From positions 372,001-436,000 of the forward strand of contig CAWCCT010000011.1 of NCBI GenBank assembly GCA_963794165.1: 64,000 nucleotides of DNA. The letters run 5' to 3'. Each line of letters starts with the position of its first letter. Position 1 is the stretch's first letter. The notes beneath the pieces are model-generated. The model made no database searches and was not told where the DNA came from. It was given only the letters and a program-made list of their open reading frames with translations. The stretch comes from PALSA-350 sp963794165 (GTDB lineage: Bacteria; Acidobacteriota; Terriglobia; Terriglobales; Acidobacteriaceae). This document shows, piece after piece, positions 1-8,787 of this stretch. A program made the translations under genes and the position numbers.

Positions 1-253
1 AGAGCCGACACATCTCGTCTTCTTCGATGGGCCTGCCACCAATCTTCAGGAACGCTAAAGGGCCAGCTTCCTCGGTGGCAGAGACAGGAGCTTGCGCTTT
101 CGCTTCAACAATGATCAATCCAAGTGTCAGCTCTTGAATTTCCCGAATTTCTTTCGCGTAAAGATAGGTGCAATCGTTAATGAGCCGCGCACCTTCTTCC
201 CAGGGGACCTCTGTCGCTTCATCCGCTCCTGAGAACAAAATAACACCCCACAC
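1..253 (-). CDS. Hypothetical protein, partial (runs off the left edge)
   Basis: The minus-strand frame stays open for 84 codons from base 253 to the left edge, so the C-terminus is outside the window. The translated stretch is acidic and has ordinary protein composition: it begins near MWGVILFSGADEATEVPW and includes LINDCTYLYAKEIREIQEL. I do not recognise a family. The GTG at 251-253 is the most plausible start seen, but no good ribosome-binding site precedes it, so the true start may differ. Confidence 0.5.
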   Translation of the reverse strand, partial: MWGVILFSGADEATEVPWEEGARLINDCTYLYAKEIREIQELTLGLIIVEAKAQAPVSATEEAGPLAFLKIGGRPIEEDEMCRL

Positions 254-548
254 AAACCTTTTTATAGCTCGCGCAGCTCAGTTCCTGCAAAGCCGGGTTT
301 TCGGTAGGTCACCGGTGGGGATAGGCAAGTCACCGATAACTGACGTTTTTCGGGAACTCTGTTCTAGCTGTTGAAAGCCACGTGTATGGAGTGAATGAGC
401 TCCGGGTTGCCGACAATTCATCGGAAGATTGCAGATGTGTATCAAAAGAGACAGCCTTCCCCAGACACGGATGTAACAATTGTTTGCGCACCTTCGCTGC
501 AGCGAGCCTTCTTTACTGAAGCGGTCGATGCTGAAAGGACGGGGAAGC

Positions 549-1229
549 ATGCGGCTTTCGCTCTTGATTCTCCACATTCTCGCTGGCACCGTCGGCTTGC
601 TATCCGGCACATTCGCTATTGCCGTCCGCAAAGGTAGCCGCCTACATCGCGCCTCCGGGAACATCTTCACCGTCGCGATGCTTACATTGGCTTCAAGCGC
701 CCTCTGTCTCGCCATCATGAAGTCGCAACATGGCAACATCATCGGCAGCATCATCACGTTCTACATGATCGCCACGGCGTGGCTCGCCGGGCGTCGCCGG
801 GGCATAGGCCGGCTTGACCTCGCGGCACTTCTCGCCGGCACCGGCGGAGCCGTCGCGGTTATCACGCTCGGCATCTGGACGCTCCACCACCCCGATAAGA
901 ACGCCCCCGCCGGCATGTGCTTCTTCTTGGCAGCGGTTCTCCTGCTCGCCGCCGCCGGAGATATCCGCATGCTCGCTCGCGGTGGCATCTCCGGCAGACC
1001 GCGAGTCACGCGTCACCTATGGCGCATGTGCTTCGGACTCTTCTTCGCCACAGGCTCCTTCTTCCTCGGCCAGCAACAAGTCTTTCCCGCTTTTCTGCGC
1101 GGCTCCATCTTTCTGACCGTACTCGCCCTTCTGCCATTCCCCTTGATGATCTATTGGCTCATTCGCGTCCGCTTCAGCAATGCTTACAAAGTACAGCCAC
1201 ACGCCAGTTCGATTGCCGTCGCTCCGTGA
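549..1229 (+). CDS. Multi-pass membrane protein, DUF2306-like
   Basis: The product is about 226 residues and consists almost wholly of hydrophobic segments. I count about seven, the first being residues 3-26 and the last near residues 190-212. The early HILAGTVGLLSGTFAI and LHRASGNIF motifs resemble DUF2306-type predicted membrane proteins, whose function is not established. I chose the ATG at 549 because a purine-rich GGACGGGG lies just upstream and the hydrophobic segment starts immediately after it. Upstream in-frame starts at 480 and 528 would add a non-hydrophobic leader. No operon partner is evident. Confidence 0.75.
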   Translation: MRLSLLILHILAGTVGLLSGTFAIAVRKGSRLHRASGNIFTVAMLTLASSALCLAIMKSQHGNIIGSIITFYMIATAWLAGRRRGIGRLDLAALLAGTGGAVAVITLGIWTLHHPDKNAPAGMCFFLAAVLLLAAAGDIRMLARGGISGRPRVTRHLWRMCFGLFFATGSFFLGQQQVFPAFLRGSIFLTVLALLPFPLMIYWLIRVRFSNAYKVQPHASSIAVAP

Positions 1230-1461
1230 AGCCGGTGGACCCTATCGCAGTCGCGGCGTCGTTTCTCGTCTTAAGATCAAAGGTGCCGCAGCAAGCGCGC
1301 CGGACACTTGGTGGCGGCGCTTTCCGGCGAGCTGCCTGAAAAGTCTTCGGAAGGTGGCCCATCCGGGGATCCCTGGGGCGGCAACTTAGATAGTCCCGTT
1401 TTCAAGGAACTTTTCGTGCTTAATGAATATGATGACATTGCAGCCGGTGGAGGAAGCCACG

Positions 1462-1860
1462 CTAGGCTTTGCCGCGACGCACTGCTGCCATAATGACCAG
1501 GACGAGACCTAGCGGGAGTAGAAGAATTCCACTGATCAATGGAATCATCGTCCAGCCGTGTACATTTAGAAAACTGAAGCCCATAACTTGAACCGATGCA
1601 ATCGCAACCACTGGGCAGATACAGAGCCCGGCCAATTGGAAACACCTCGAAGCACCGAGAGTGCGAGCTAGCCCGATTAGACCTACATACAAAGCGATCA
1701 GGCCAGCCAAGAGCAATGGCAAATACGCTTGCTCGCAGAACACCCACACTCGGCTCATTGTTGTCTCAGCGACCTCCAGGCAGTACGACATTCCCGTCGC
1801 CAGGAGCAGAGACATAGCGCCGGAAACGGATGTTAGCTGAAGGATTTTGAATCGCCGCAT
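1462..1860 (-). CDS. Small hypothetical membrane protein
   Basis: This 132-residue protein has about four predicted membrane segments (near residues 10-28, 46-68, 78-98 and 102-124) and a basic C-terminal tail, VRRGKA. Cysteines cluster in the second and third segments. I recognise no family. It is convergent with the DUF2306-like gene and has no close co-directional partner. It is called from length, composition and a clean membrane-protein pattern only. Confidence 0.6.
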   Translation of the reverse strand: MRRFKILQLTSVSGAMSLLLATGMSYCLEVAETTMSRVWVFCEQAYLPLLLAGLIALYVGLIGLARTLGASRCFQLAGLCICPVVAIASVQVMGFSFLNVHGWTMIPLISGILLLPLGLVLVIMAAVRRGKA

Positions 1861-2259
1861 CTGATAAATTTACCGGCCCCGGGTGCACTTCCTGTAAAGT
1901 CGGGCGGTCTCAATGGGTCGCTGCAACACTGGCTTGGAGTTTACTAGCGGGAGTTTCAAAGCCCAAAGTTTTCATGGGCGTTGATTCAGTTGCAAAGCTA
2001 CTTTGTCGAGATCAGCTTGAGGAAACGACTGACAAGAGCCCCGAGCGAGTGGCTGTCCTTGAGCGGCTTACATGGGCTTACTTACGAACGGCTCTCTATC
2101 CCAAAGATCCCGCTTGGCCAACAGCACGAGCTGTGTTCGCGAATACGGCTGGGGCTGGGCTTGGTTGAATGAAAATGAAGTACGTCGCCCCGGGCTCCGC
2201 GCAGCCGGTGACTGAGAACCTGAGCGTCGCATACTGAAGAAAGCCTCAAGAAAAGGGTT
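1861..2259. other. Intergenic region with no convincing gene
   Basis: About 400 bases separate the minus-strand membrane protein from the PadR promoter. Two short overlapping plus-strand frames (about 1974-2172) have no start signals or recognisable sequence, and I do not call them. I see no strong hairpin or repeat here. Confidence 0.5.
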
Positions 2260-2319
2260 TTGACAAATCGAATGGAAGCGAACTATAGTCGTTTATCGAT
2301 ATACTGATCATCGATCATT
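2260..2319 (+). promoter_or_regulatory. Near-consensus promoter with a possible PadR operator
   Basis: TTGACA at 2260-2265 and TATAGT at 2284-2289 are separated by 18 bp, a good sigma-70-type promoter. Two ATCGAT hexamers follow at 2295-2300 (inside palindromic TATCGATA) and 2310-2315, 15 bp apart, between the -10 box and the ATG at 2320. Their position suggests an operator for autoregulation by the PadR protein encoded next. The expected transcript leader is only about 25 nt and shows no Shine-Dalgarno sequence. Confidence 0.6.
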
Positions 2320-2670
2320 ATGCCAAAACGAAAACTTGACCCGTTACCGGCGGCCGCCTTCCAGATTATGCTTTCTCTCGCCGATGGGGACCTTCATGGA
2401 TACGCCATCATGCGGCAAGTTGAAGAGCAGACCGGTGGACGCCTGCGCCTTGGGCCTGGAACGTTGTACAGTTCGATCCAGGCGCTCCTCGAGGGAAAGT
2501 TGATCGAAGAGGTTTATCGGTCCGAGGAAACCGAAGACCGACAAGAACGTCGCCGCTACTACAAGTTGACCGCTGCCGGACGCAAACTGGCGCGATCTGA
2601 AGCCGAGAAGATGGCCGACGTTTTGCGTGTTGCTCGAGCCCGCAAAATCTTGAGGGGGGATTATGTCTGA
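2320..2670 (+). CDS. PadR family transcriptional regulator
   Basis: The 116-residue product is a typical short PadR: FQIMLSLADGDLHGYAIM (first helices), then GPGTLYSSIQALLEGKLIEEV (recognition helix), a charged wing and a C-terminal helix. PadR proteins are usually dimeric repressors that bind palindromes at their own promoters, and paired ATCGAT sites lie just upstream. The stop overlaps the start of the next gene by 8 bp, so the two are co-transcribed. In Acidobacteriota, PadR genes commonly precede membrane permease genes. Here the partner is a different membrane protein. Confidence 0.9.
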   Translation: MPKRKLDPLPAAAFQIMLSLADGDLHGYAIMRQVEEQTGGRLRLGPGTLYSSIQALLEGKLIEEVYRSEETEDRQERRRYYKLTAAGRKLARSEAEKMADVLRVARARKILRGDYV

Positions 2671-3622
2671 AAAGATATACACTCGCCTGCTTCGCCTATA
2701 TCCTTCGAGTTTCCGCAGGAGATACGAGGGCGAGGCCCTGCAACTCATCCGGGACCGCTTCCGCGATGAGACAGGTTTCTTAAAGAGAGCTCGTCTATGG
2801 TGGGACTTGGTGTCGGACGTTTTGGTCGGACTCCCGCAGGCGTATTGGAACTCCAATGCGACGACAGAAGCAGCGTCGCTTTCACCCAATGCCGAGGGTA
2901 TTCCCTCCTTCAAGCTCCTGGATGAGGACCCGATAGGGCGTGGATCGATTCTCCTCGGCGGTACCCTGTCGTCGGCCACAATCGTTGCCTTTGGATTTTT
3001 GCTGGGTCGGTCGATCGCTCACCTGCCGGTCCCGGGTTCGAATGGACGGATGTCTCCGATTGAAGCGGTGGTGGAACGACTCAATCGAGCGACGACGCCA
3101 GACACACCCATGAGCGGTCCTGAGGAGGCTTCCGCCTCTGCCTCAGTGGGAGTGAGCGAACGAGAACCTCGACCCCGGCCGGCCGTAGCCGGAAGCACAT
3201 TAAAGTCGCACGCGCCGGCGTTATTACCCGACGGCAGGAATGTTGTCGGCGGGCAAAACCACATTGTTTCGATACCAACGCAGAATTCAAATCAACATTC
3301 CGTGTACCTGACGACGCAATTGCCGGCTGGTGAGGCAAGTGCATGGAGCGGAGCTCTGACCGATGCGTTCGGCCGGCCGGTGCGCTCAGCAGAGATACAC
3401 TTGATCGGCGGACACGGTGAACTGGTGGCGCGCACTGCTGCGGACGGCAGGTTCGCGTTCTCTGAACTCCCGTCAGGTGATTACGAAGTAGTTGTTGTCT
3501 TGGGTGGCCGTGAGGTAGCGCATCTAGAGGCTTTGCATCTGAGTGCGATCTCGTCGCCGTCCCGGCTAACACTTGCCTCGGGCGGCCGTCTTTTGGTCTC
3601 TCGGCCCGGCATGTTGCCGTAA
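2663..3622 (+). CDS. Membrane-anchored protein with C-terminal carboxypeptidase-regulatory-like domain
   Basis: Residues 1-65 (LLRLYPSSFRRRYEGE, then LWWDLVSDVLVGLP) match the N-terminal module often found in PadR-linked acidobacterial membrane proteins. A single hydrophobic segment lies near residues 95-115. A low-complexity Ser/Ala/Pro linker follows. Residues 230-305 (SGALTDAFGRPVRSAEIHL, DGRFAFSELPSGDYEVVV) look like a carboxypeptidase regulatory-like beta-sandwich. It overlaps the PadR gene by 8 bp and is probably its regulatory target. The likely topology is a cytoplasmic N-terminus with an external beta domain. The function is unknown. Confidence 0.75.
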   Translation: MSEKIYTRLLRLYPSSFRRRYEGEALQLIRDRFRDETGFLKRARLWWDLVSDVLVGLPQAYWNSNATTEAASLSPNAEGIPSFKLLDEDPIGRGSILLGGTLSSATIVAFGFLLGRSIAHLPVPGSNGRMSPIEAVVERLNRATTPDTPMSGPEEASASASVGVSEREPRPRPAVAGSTLKSHAPALLPDGRNVVGGQNHIVSIPTQNSNQHSVYLTTQLPAGEASAWSGALTDAFGRPVRSAEIHLIGGHGELVARTAADGRFAFSELPSGDYEVVVVLGGREVAHLEALHLSAISSPSRLTLASGGRLLVSRPGMLP

Positions 3623-3723
3623 AAACCGGCTTGTCGGACAAACGGGGAGCAGATGAGATTTCCGGCACGCTGGATCAGTGTGAAGGTTCGGAACCGGCAA
3701 AGGCCGAAGAGGGTTGAAAACGT

Positions 3724-3951
3724 TCACGGTTCGTGAACGGCACCTTCGATTTTCACCTTTTTGCACGAGAAGCAAAAGTGGATGTCTTTGCCGGGGACAA
3801 GTTCTGATAGATCCAACCGCCGCCACCAGTGCAACCCTATGCGACAGAATTGTCCGAGGATGATGTTGGCTTCACACTCACGGTGTGGCCATAGTTTCGC
3901 GACCTGTTTTGCGAGGTCGGAATCGGGCAATCTGTAGGTGGGTTCAACCAC
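3724..3951 (-). CDS. Small hypothetical protein with C-terminal Cys pair
   Basis: From a GTG at 3951 the frame encodes 75 residues with convincing protein character: VVEPTYRLPDSDLAKQV, RECEANIILGQFCRIG, then DIHFCFSCKKVKIEG. The CxxC near the C-terminus could bind metal. The open frame extends upstream to 4035, but that part is read from a repeat and is probably not translated. I recognise no named family. It stands alone between a membrane protein gene and a damaged PadR gene. Confidence 0.5.
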   Translation of the reverse strand: MVEPTYRLPDSDLAKQVAKLWPHRECEANIILGQFCRIGLHWWRRLDLSELVPGKDIHFCFSCKKVKIEGAVHEP

Positions 3952-4018
3952 GGTGATGATTCTATAGCATCCTGAGGAAGTCTCACTGGAAGTGTATTGG
4001 GAAACAGGGACAGGTCCG

Positions 4019-4087
4019 GGTAACCCCTGTAGCAAGATTTAGGGGTTACTCCGCCTGTCCCCGAAAAGGCATGTCCCCGAAAAGGCA
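4019..4087. repeat. Dispersed repeat: hairpin plus 16-bp tandem duplication
   Basis: GTAACCCCT (4020-4028) pairs with AGGGGTTAC (4041-4049). The 20 bases at 4038-4057 recur exactly at 10513-10532, and the core GGGGTTACTCC recurs in the hairpin at 19052-19087. TGTCCCCGAAAAGGCA is then duplicated head to tail at 4056-4071 and 4072-4087. This is a mobile or REP-like intergenic repeat, not a gene. Confidence 0.7.
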
Positions 4088-4194
4088 CCCGAAAAGCCAC
4101 TTCTGACGCAAGAAAGGTCGCGCAAAATTTCCTGTTGCTTTACAAAAGGAGCCGTGCCATCCTTCCTGTAGGGAACCCAAAGGTTGGTCCCTTC

Positions 4195-4536
4195 ATGAAG
4201 GAAAAGCCCGACGTTTTGCAAGGAACGCTTGCGCTGATGGTCCTGAAAACCCTCGATGTTCTGGGCCCGCAGCACGGCTACGGCACCCCGAATCCCCCTT
4301 CGAGGTCAGTGATGCCACCAGGGTCCATGCGGCCGCTCTATCCCCTGCTGCTCAAGCTTGAGCATGAGGGTTCCATTGTTTCGCAGTGGGGCGCATCGGA
4401 GAATAACCGCCGTGCCCGCTTCTATCGCCTTACCACGACGGGCCGAAAACAGCTGCAGGCAGAGACCCGGGACTGGGAGCAAACCGCGGCGATCATCGCA
4501 CGGTTCTTCGCGGTGAAAGCGGAGGATTTGTCATGA
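4195..4536 (+). CDS. PadR family regulator with altered recognition region
   Basis: Residues 1-30 (MKEKPDVLQGTLALMVLKTL, then HGYG) and 55-113 (LYPLLLKLEHEGSI, RARFYRLTTTGRKQL) are standard for PadR. Between them, at about 4290-4345, the expected helix-turn-helix residues are replaced by Pro/Ser-rich sequence. A neighbouring frame there reads EVSDATR, close to what the family should have. Two compensating frameshifts are the simplest explanation. Upstream starts lie in repeat DNA, so I use the ATG at 4195. The stop overlaps the permease start as ATGA. DNA binding may be impaired. Confidence 0.7.
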   Translation: MKEKPDVLQGTLALMVLKTLDVLGPQHGYGTPNPPSRSVMPPGSMRPLYPLLLKLEHEGSIVSQWGASENNRRARFYRLTTTGRKQLQAETRDWEQTAAIIARFFAVKAEDLS

Positions 4537-7229
4537 GATTCCTGAGGAGGTTTCTGGCGCGGTTGAAGAACTTTGCCACCGGCCGGCGGGACGACCAACG
4601 GCTGCGGGAAGAGATGGAGGAGCATCTGGCGCGGCAGACGGAGGAGAATCTCCGCGCAGGCATGGCGCCCACTGAGGCGCGCCGCCAGGCGGTGCTGAAG
4701 TTTGGCGCGGTGCAAGCGGTAAGCGAAAACTATCACGCGGAACAGGGGCTGCCGTTGATGGAGAATCTGCTGCAGGACACGCGCTACGCCCTGCGCATGC
4801 TTGCCCGGTCTCCCGGCTTCGCCGCTGCCGCGATTCTGACCATGGCCCTGGGCATCGGCGCCACGACGGCGATCTTCAGCGTGGTCGACGCGACGCTCCT
4901 GCATCCCTTGTCCTATCCAAGGCCGGACCAGTTGGTGCGCATCGAGGACGATCTTCCAGGCGCAAGTGCGCTGGATGCTGGTCTGTCGGTACCGGAGTTG
5001 AAGGACTTTCAGCGTTCGGGAATTTTCCAATACGTCTCGGGTGACTGGAGCATCTCAGGGAACCTGACCGGATCATCCCAGCCTTTGCGCATCGCTATCA
5101 AAATGGTTGCGCCGAATTATTTCGCATTGCTGGGTGTGAACCCGCAGTTGGGCCGCACCTTCGATCCCCACGATGAAACTCCCGGAATGACCCCCGAAGT
5201 GGTCATCAGCGATGGGCTGTGGAAGCGGGCGTTTGGCGGCGACCCGCATATTATCGGCAAGAGTTTGCGAGAGGACAACGACGAATATCATGTCGTCGGC
5301 GTCTTGCCTCCCGCTTTTCGTGATGAGGGAAGAACAACGGAGGAAAGGAACACTGACATATGGGCCGCAGCCGGGTTCGCCGCCGTTCCTTTCCCCAGGC
5401 CAGTGCGCAACTTACGGTTCGTTCCCGGAGCCATCGCGCGCATCGCTCCAGGCATGACACTGGCCGTCGCGCAGAGCCGGATGGACGCGCTTGTTGCATC
5501 CTTGGAAAAACAGTATCCCGCCGACTATCCCATCCAAAGTGCGTGGAGAGTCCGGCTGGTACCGCTGAAGGAGAGCGTGGTCGGAAATGTTCGCCAGTCC
5601 CTGATGCTGCTGCTGGGCGCGGTGGGATTGGTTTTGCTGATCGGATATGGGAACGTCGCGAATCTGCTGCTGGCGCGCGCCAGCGCCAGGGGACGCGAGA
5701 TCGCCGTTCGCCAGGCGCTGGGAGCGGCAAGATCCCGCCTGGTGCGGCAACTGCTCACCGAGAGCCTTCTGCTTTCGTTGCTCGGCGGCTTGGCGGGTAT
5801 AGTCATCCTGTTCGCAACCAAGGGGCTATTGCTGCGCATGGTGCCGGACAGCCTGCCGCGGCTCAGCGAAATCTCCATTAACTGGAGCGTCCTGCTGTTT
5901 GCCCTCTTTCTCTCAGTGGTTGCAGGCATCGTCTTCGGTCTGGCTCCCGCTTTGCAGGCGAGCCGGCTTAACCTCACTGCCAAACTCAAGGCGGAAGGGC
6001 GCGGCACAACCGGATCGGGCGAGCAGGCGCGCACGCGGCGAGTGCTGGTGGTGACGGAATTTGCGCTCTCGCTGGTGCTGATGATCGCGGCCTGCCTTCT
6101 GCTGCGTAGTTTCTGGGACGTGTTCAACGTGGGGTTGGGGTTCAATCCGCAGAATGTGATGGCTGTGCGCACCCGGCTGCCCGTGCCCAACGATCCCAAA
6201 GCCGATATTTATCGAACCGCTGCCCAGGAGGCAGTCCTCGTTCGCGAGATGCTGCGCCGCGGCCGGACGCTGCCCGGAGTCGAAGAGGCAGCCGTCGGAA
6301 ACATCAACTCCGTGCCGTTGAATCATAGCCGAAATCTAAACCAGGTCATCTTCGAAGGACGCGACCTTCGCGGCAGCGACCCTACTTTGGTCGAAGCATC
6401 AACCGTAACCCCGGAATATTTCCATCTGCTCGGTATCCCGCTGCTCCACGGCCGTCTATTCACTAACCAGGACAACGAGAATGCGCCCCAGGTCGCAATC
6501 GTCAACGCCGCATTTGCGCGAACCTGGTGGCCCAACGACAATCCCGTAGGCAAGCGCGTCAAACTCAGCGGTCTCAGTGCAGCCACTTCCTGGACTACGG
6601 TGGTTGGTGTCATCGCCGACGCGCGCACTGAATCGCTCGAGGAAGCGGATGTTCCGCAGATTTACGAATGCTTGTTGCAAGGAACGAATGATGAACTTGT
6701 TCTCTTCCTGCGCGGGCGGTTGAACCCCGCCGCAATTCCTGAAGAAGTGCGCCTGCAGGTGCAGTCGATCAACCCCGAACTTCCTGTCTTTGGAGCTATG
6801 ACTCTGCCCGGCGTGGTGTCGGGGTCTCTCTCGCAAAGGCGATTCTCGATGGAAATGGTTCTGCTGTTCGCCTTGACTGCATTGCTGCTTGCGGCCCTTG
6901 GAATCTATGGAACCATTTCGTATCTGGTCAACGAGCGCACCCACGAGATTGGCATTCGCCTCGCGCTGGGAGCAACAAGGACCAAGATTCTGGGAATGAT
7001 TCTGCGCCAGGGATTGGAGATTGCCATTGCCGGCGCCGCGGCGGGATTGGTCGGCGCATTGATTGTGTCGCACTTGATGGCAGGGTTGCTCTACGGCGTG
7101 TCTCCCACCGACCCGCTGACGTTTATTGGGGTCACGCTGGTGCTCACTGCGGCGGCGCTCGCGGCTAGTTATATTCCGGCGATGCGTGCGATGCGGGTCG
7201 ACCCTCCGATGGCGCTGCGCTATGAATAG
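4533..7229 (+). CDS. Acidobacterial duplicated orphan permease (MacB/FtsX type)
   Basis: The protein has 898 residues and two MacB-like halves. Residues 1-85 form a charged cytoplasmic N-terminus (REEMEEHLARQ). A membrane segment follows with LGIGATTAIFSVV, then a large external domain. A three-helix FtsX block lies near residues 370-490 (NVANLLLARASARGREI). The pattern then repeats, ending in the second FtsX block (NERTHEIGIRLALGATR) and the terminal RVDPPMALRYE. The family resembles ABC permeases of MacB exporters but lacks an adjacent ATPase, hence 'orphan'. It is translationally coupled to the preceding PadR gene. The substrate is unknown. Confidence 0.9.
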   Translation: MRFLRRFLARLKNFATGRRDDQRLREEMEEHLARQTEENLRAGMAPTEARRQAVLKFGAVQAVSENYHAEQGLPLMENLLQDTRYALRMLARSPGFAAAAILTMALGIGATTAIFSVVDATLLHPLSYPRPDQLVRIEDDLPGASALDAGLSVPELKDFQRSGIFQYVSGDWSISGNLTGSSQPLRIAIKMVAPNYFALLGVNPQLGRTFDPHDETPGMTPEVVISDGLWKRAFGGDPHIIGKSLREDNDEYHVVGVLPPAFRDEGRTTEERNTDIWAAAGFAAVPFPRPVRNLRFVPGAIARIAPGMTLAVAQSRMDALVASLEKQYPADYPIQSAWRVRLVPLKESVVGNVRQSLMLLLGAVGLVLLIGYGNVANLLLARASARGREIAVRQALGAARSRLVRQLLTESLLLSLLGGLAGIVILFATKGLLLRMVPDSLPRLSEISINWSVLLFALFLSVVAGIVFGLAPALQASRLNLTAKLKAEGRGTTGSGEQARTRRVLVVTEFALSLVLMIAACLLLRSFWDVFNVGLGFNPQNVMAVRTRLPVPNDPKADIYRTAAQEAVLVREMLRRGRTLPGVEEAAVGNINSVPLNHSRNLNQVIFEGRDLRGSDPTLVEASTVTPEYFHLLGIPLLHGRLFTNQDNENAPQVAIVNAAFARTWWPNDNPVGKRVKLSGLSAATSWTTVVGVIADARTESLEEADVPQIYECLLQGTNDELVLFLRGRLNPAAIPEEVRLQVQSINPELPVFGAMTLPGVVSGSLSQRRFSMEMVLLFALTALLLAALGIYGTISYLVNERTHEIGIRLALGATRTKILGMILRQGLEIAIAGAAAGLVGALIVSHLMAGLLYGVSPTDPLTFIGVTLVLTAAALAASYIPAMRAMRVDPPMALRYE

Positions 7230-7432
7230 CCGCTATTGGTTATGTTGTCCGGTCCCGCTGTGGCGGCCTGCCGCCGATTCACGGCCTATCGCGTCTCTGC
7301 TTTTGCTTGCGGTCGCGCTTTAGCCCGGCTGCCTTCCGGCTCAGGTTGGCTCGTCCGGGCGCCAGACAGTGACTTCGGACCGATGCGGCCGGTTGATTCA
7401 TAGACCCTTCTCCCCTTTTGGCGCCACCTGTG

Positions 7433-7822
7433 TTACTGGGGTCCAATCGCTAGCCTGCCAGACACGGCAAGACGTTTTTCGATGCCCGGAATTAGCCAGA
7501 TGAGTGCGGCGATCACCAGAACCGCTTGGCCGTTCCACGACGAACGAAGGGGTCGCGACAACCGCAAACAAGTACAGAACCGGCGATAGCTTGCCCTTCC
7601 AGTCACGCCCGATCGCGTCCTTCAAGATTGATCCCTTTCTTGGGTGCGAATGATTGCTTGCTGAAGTAAATGGTATGCGATCGGGGCCATCAATAGCACT
7701 ATCCCACGATCGTGGCGGGGAATGATTACGTGGCCATTTTCACGCAGTCGCCTGATAAGCAGACAAAAGAGCTGGTGATTTCTATGAGGCTTGATAAAAT
7801 CCGACTGTTTGGAAGATACCAA
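7433..7822 (-). pseudogene. Decayed TMEM175-like potassium channel gene fragment
   Basis: Three frames on the minus strand together give the C-terminal part of a bacterial TMEM175-like membrane protein. They are LLMAPIAYHLLQQAIIRTQ (near 7640-7700), then AIGRDWKGKLSPVLYLFAVV (near 7560-7620), then AVLVIAALIWLIPGIEKRL with a stop at 7433. At least two frameshifts separate these blocks, and the N-terminal membrane segments are not recognisable. Bacterial TMEM175 proteins are potassium channels; this copy cannot make a full one. The assignment rests on motif memory, not on a search. Confidence 0.5.
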
Positions 7823-8597
7823 TCCTCTGATTGACTTGGCCGGGCTTCACGCGGGCAATGTTTCAGTGTGGGGGCCTCACGCGCTTTGGGGTGATCGCAG
7901 AATGCTGCCAACGTTTGGCTTCGATAAAGACCAGATCGGCGAGGTCAACCGGGCCCAGGCCGATGCGGCAAATGCTCTCAATAAGTGTCACACATCCTGC
8001 AAAATGCGGGACCGCCAATTCGCGGAAATGTTCCAGAAGTGGTTCCGCGAGCCAAGTGAGGACAACGAACCCTCGACGAATCTGCTTGCCTGGAGCGTGG
8101 AGCAGATGCGGGATCGGCTCGGCCAATCTCACAATCAGTTGGTGATCGCCTTCTGTGCTGACTACGAGATTATGCAAGACGACTATGCTCAGGTGGACAG
8201 CATGCCCAACCGGCTGGAGCGAACTGTGAACCGGCCCAACAAGCCGCAACGGCCGGGGACGAAGCTTCGGGATACCATTGACGCATACTACGGCACGGGA
8301 CTGAAGGCCGAAATCCGCATCTCGCCTTCATTCTTTGGTCTCTCCCGAACATCGGACGAAGTGCCCTCGCAATTGACCGTTTTCCTGCACGAACTCTCGC
8401 ATTGGGCTGCGGGGACACGGGATCTCAAGCGAACCGGGAAAGCGGGTTCGCTGCCCGACACTGGAATCCAAAAGTGCTACGGAATCAGCAAGGGCGTGCA
8501 GTGGGCGGCAGAGCGTGGCAAATACGACAATGGAGTGATGCGGGCCGTGCAGAATGCAGACAGTGTTGCGTACTTCATTGCATCGTATTTCGCCTGA
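7791..8597 (+). CDS. Aspzincin-like (M35/deuterolysin type) zinc protease domain protein
   Basis: The C-terminal part carries the three aspzincin signatures: HELSH (residues 200-204), GTRD (208-211, candidate third zinc ligand) and NADSVAYF (255-262), with CYG (229-231) between. M35-type enzymes are zinc endopeptidases, so proteolysis is likely. The first residues of this frame begin with TTG and overlap the decayed gene on the other strand. The ATG at 7902 (MLPTFGFDKDQ) is an equally plausible start. No signal peptide is visible in either version, which is unusual for a secreted-type protease. No immunity or export partner is adjacent. Confidence 0.65.
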   Translation: MIKSDCLEDTNPLIDLAGLHAGNVSVWGPHALWGDRRMLPTFGFDKDQIGEVNRAQADAANALNKCHTSCKMRDRQFAEMFQKWFREPSEDNEPSTNLLAWSVEQMRDRLGQSHNQLVIAFCADYEIMQDDYAQVDSMPNRLERTVNRPNKPQRPGTKLRDTIDAYYGTGLKAEIRISPSFFGLSRTSDEVPSQLTVFLHELSHWAAGTRDLKRTGKAGSLPDTGIQKCYGISKGVQWAAERGKYDNGVMRAVQNADSVAYFIASYFA

Positions 8598-8686
8598 GGC
8601 TTGGGTCTCTGGGACGGAACTCGGCGGGAACTTGGGGACGGAACCTGTGAATAATTGCTCTGAGATTTGCGCAGATGGGTACTGGG

Positions 8687-8787
8687 TTTATGCGTCAGAT
8701 TGGACTGGGACTTTGAGGAAGCAACTTGCTAAAAATACCAGTCCCGTCTGGAAGACGTGAAAGAATCGATAAATTCTGACGCATAAA
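8687..8787. repeat. Inverted-repeat element with 13-bp perfect ends
   Basis: TTTATGCGTCAGA at 8687-8699 is exactly inverted as TCTGACGCATAAA at 8775-8787. The right arm continues so that 17 bases (8776-8792) recur exactly at 10530-10546. The interior has no gene. A size near 100 bp with perfect ends fits a small non-autonomous element. Confidence 0.65.

Noticed and set aside
1974..2172. Two overlapping 63-64 codon frames upstream of padR
   Set aside because: No ribosome-binding site, no motif, and the two frames compete with each other.
2344..2979. 211-codon minus-strand open frame
   Set aside because: Antisense to the PadR gene and the membrane protein gene, both of which have good start and family evidence.
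5360..5881. 173-codon open frame inside the first permease
   Set aside because: Same strand but another frame, Arg/Gly-rich with no start signal. The permease frame is intact across it.
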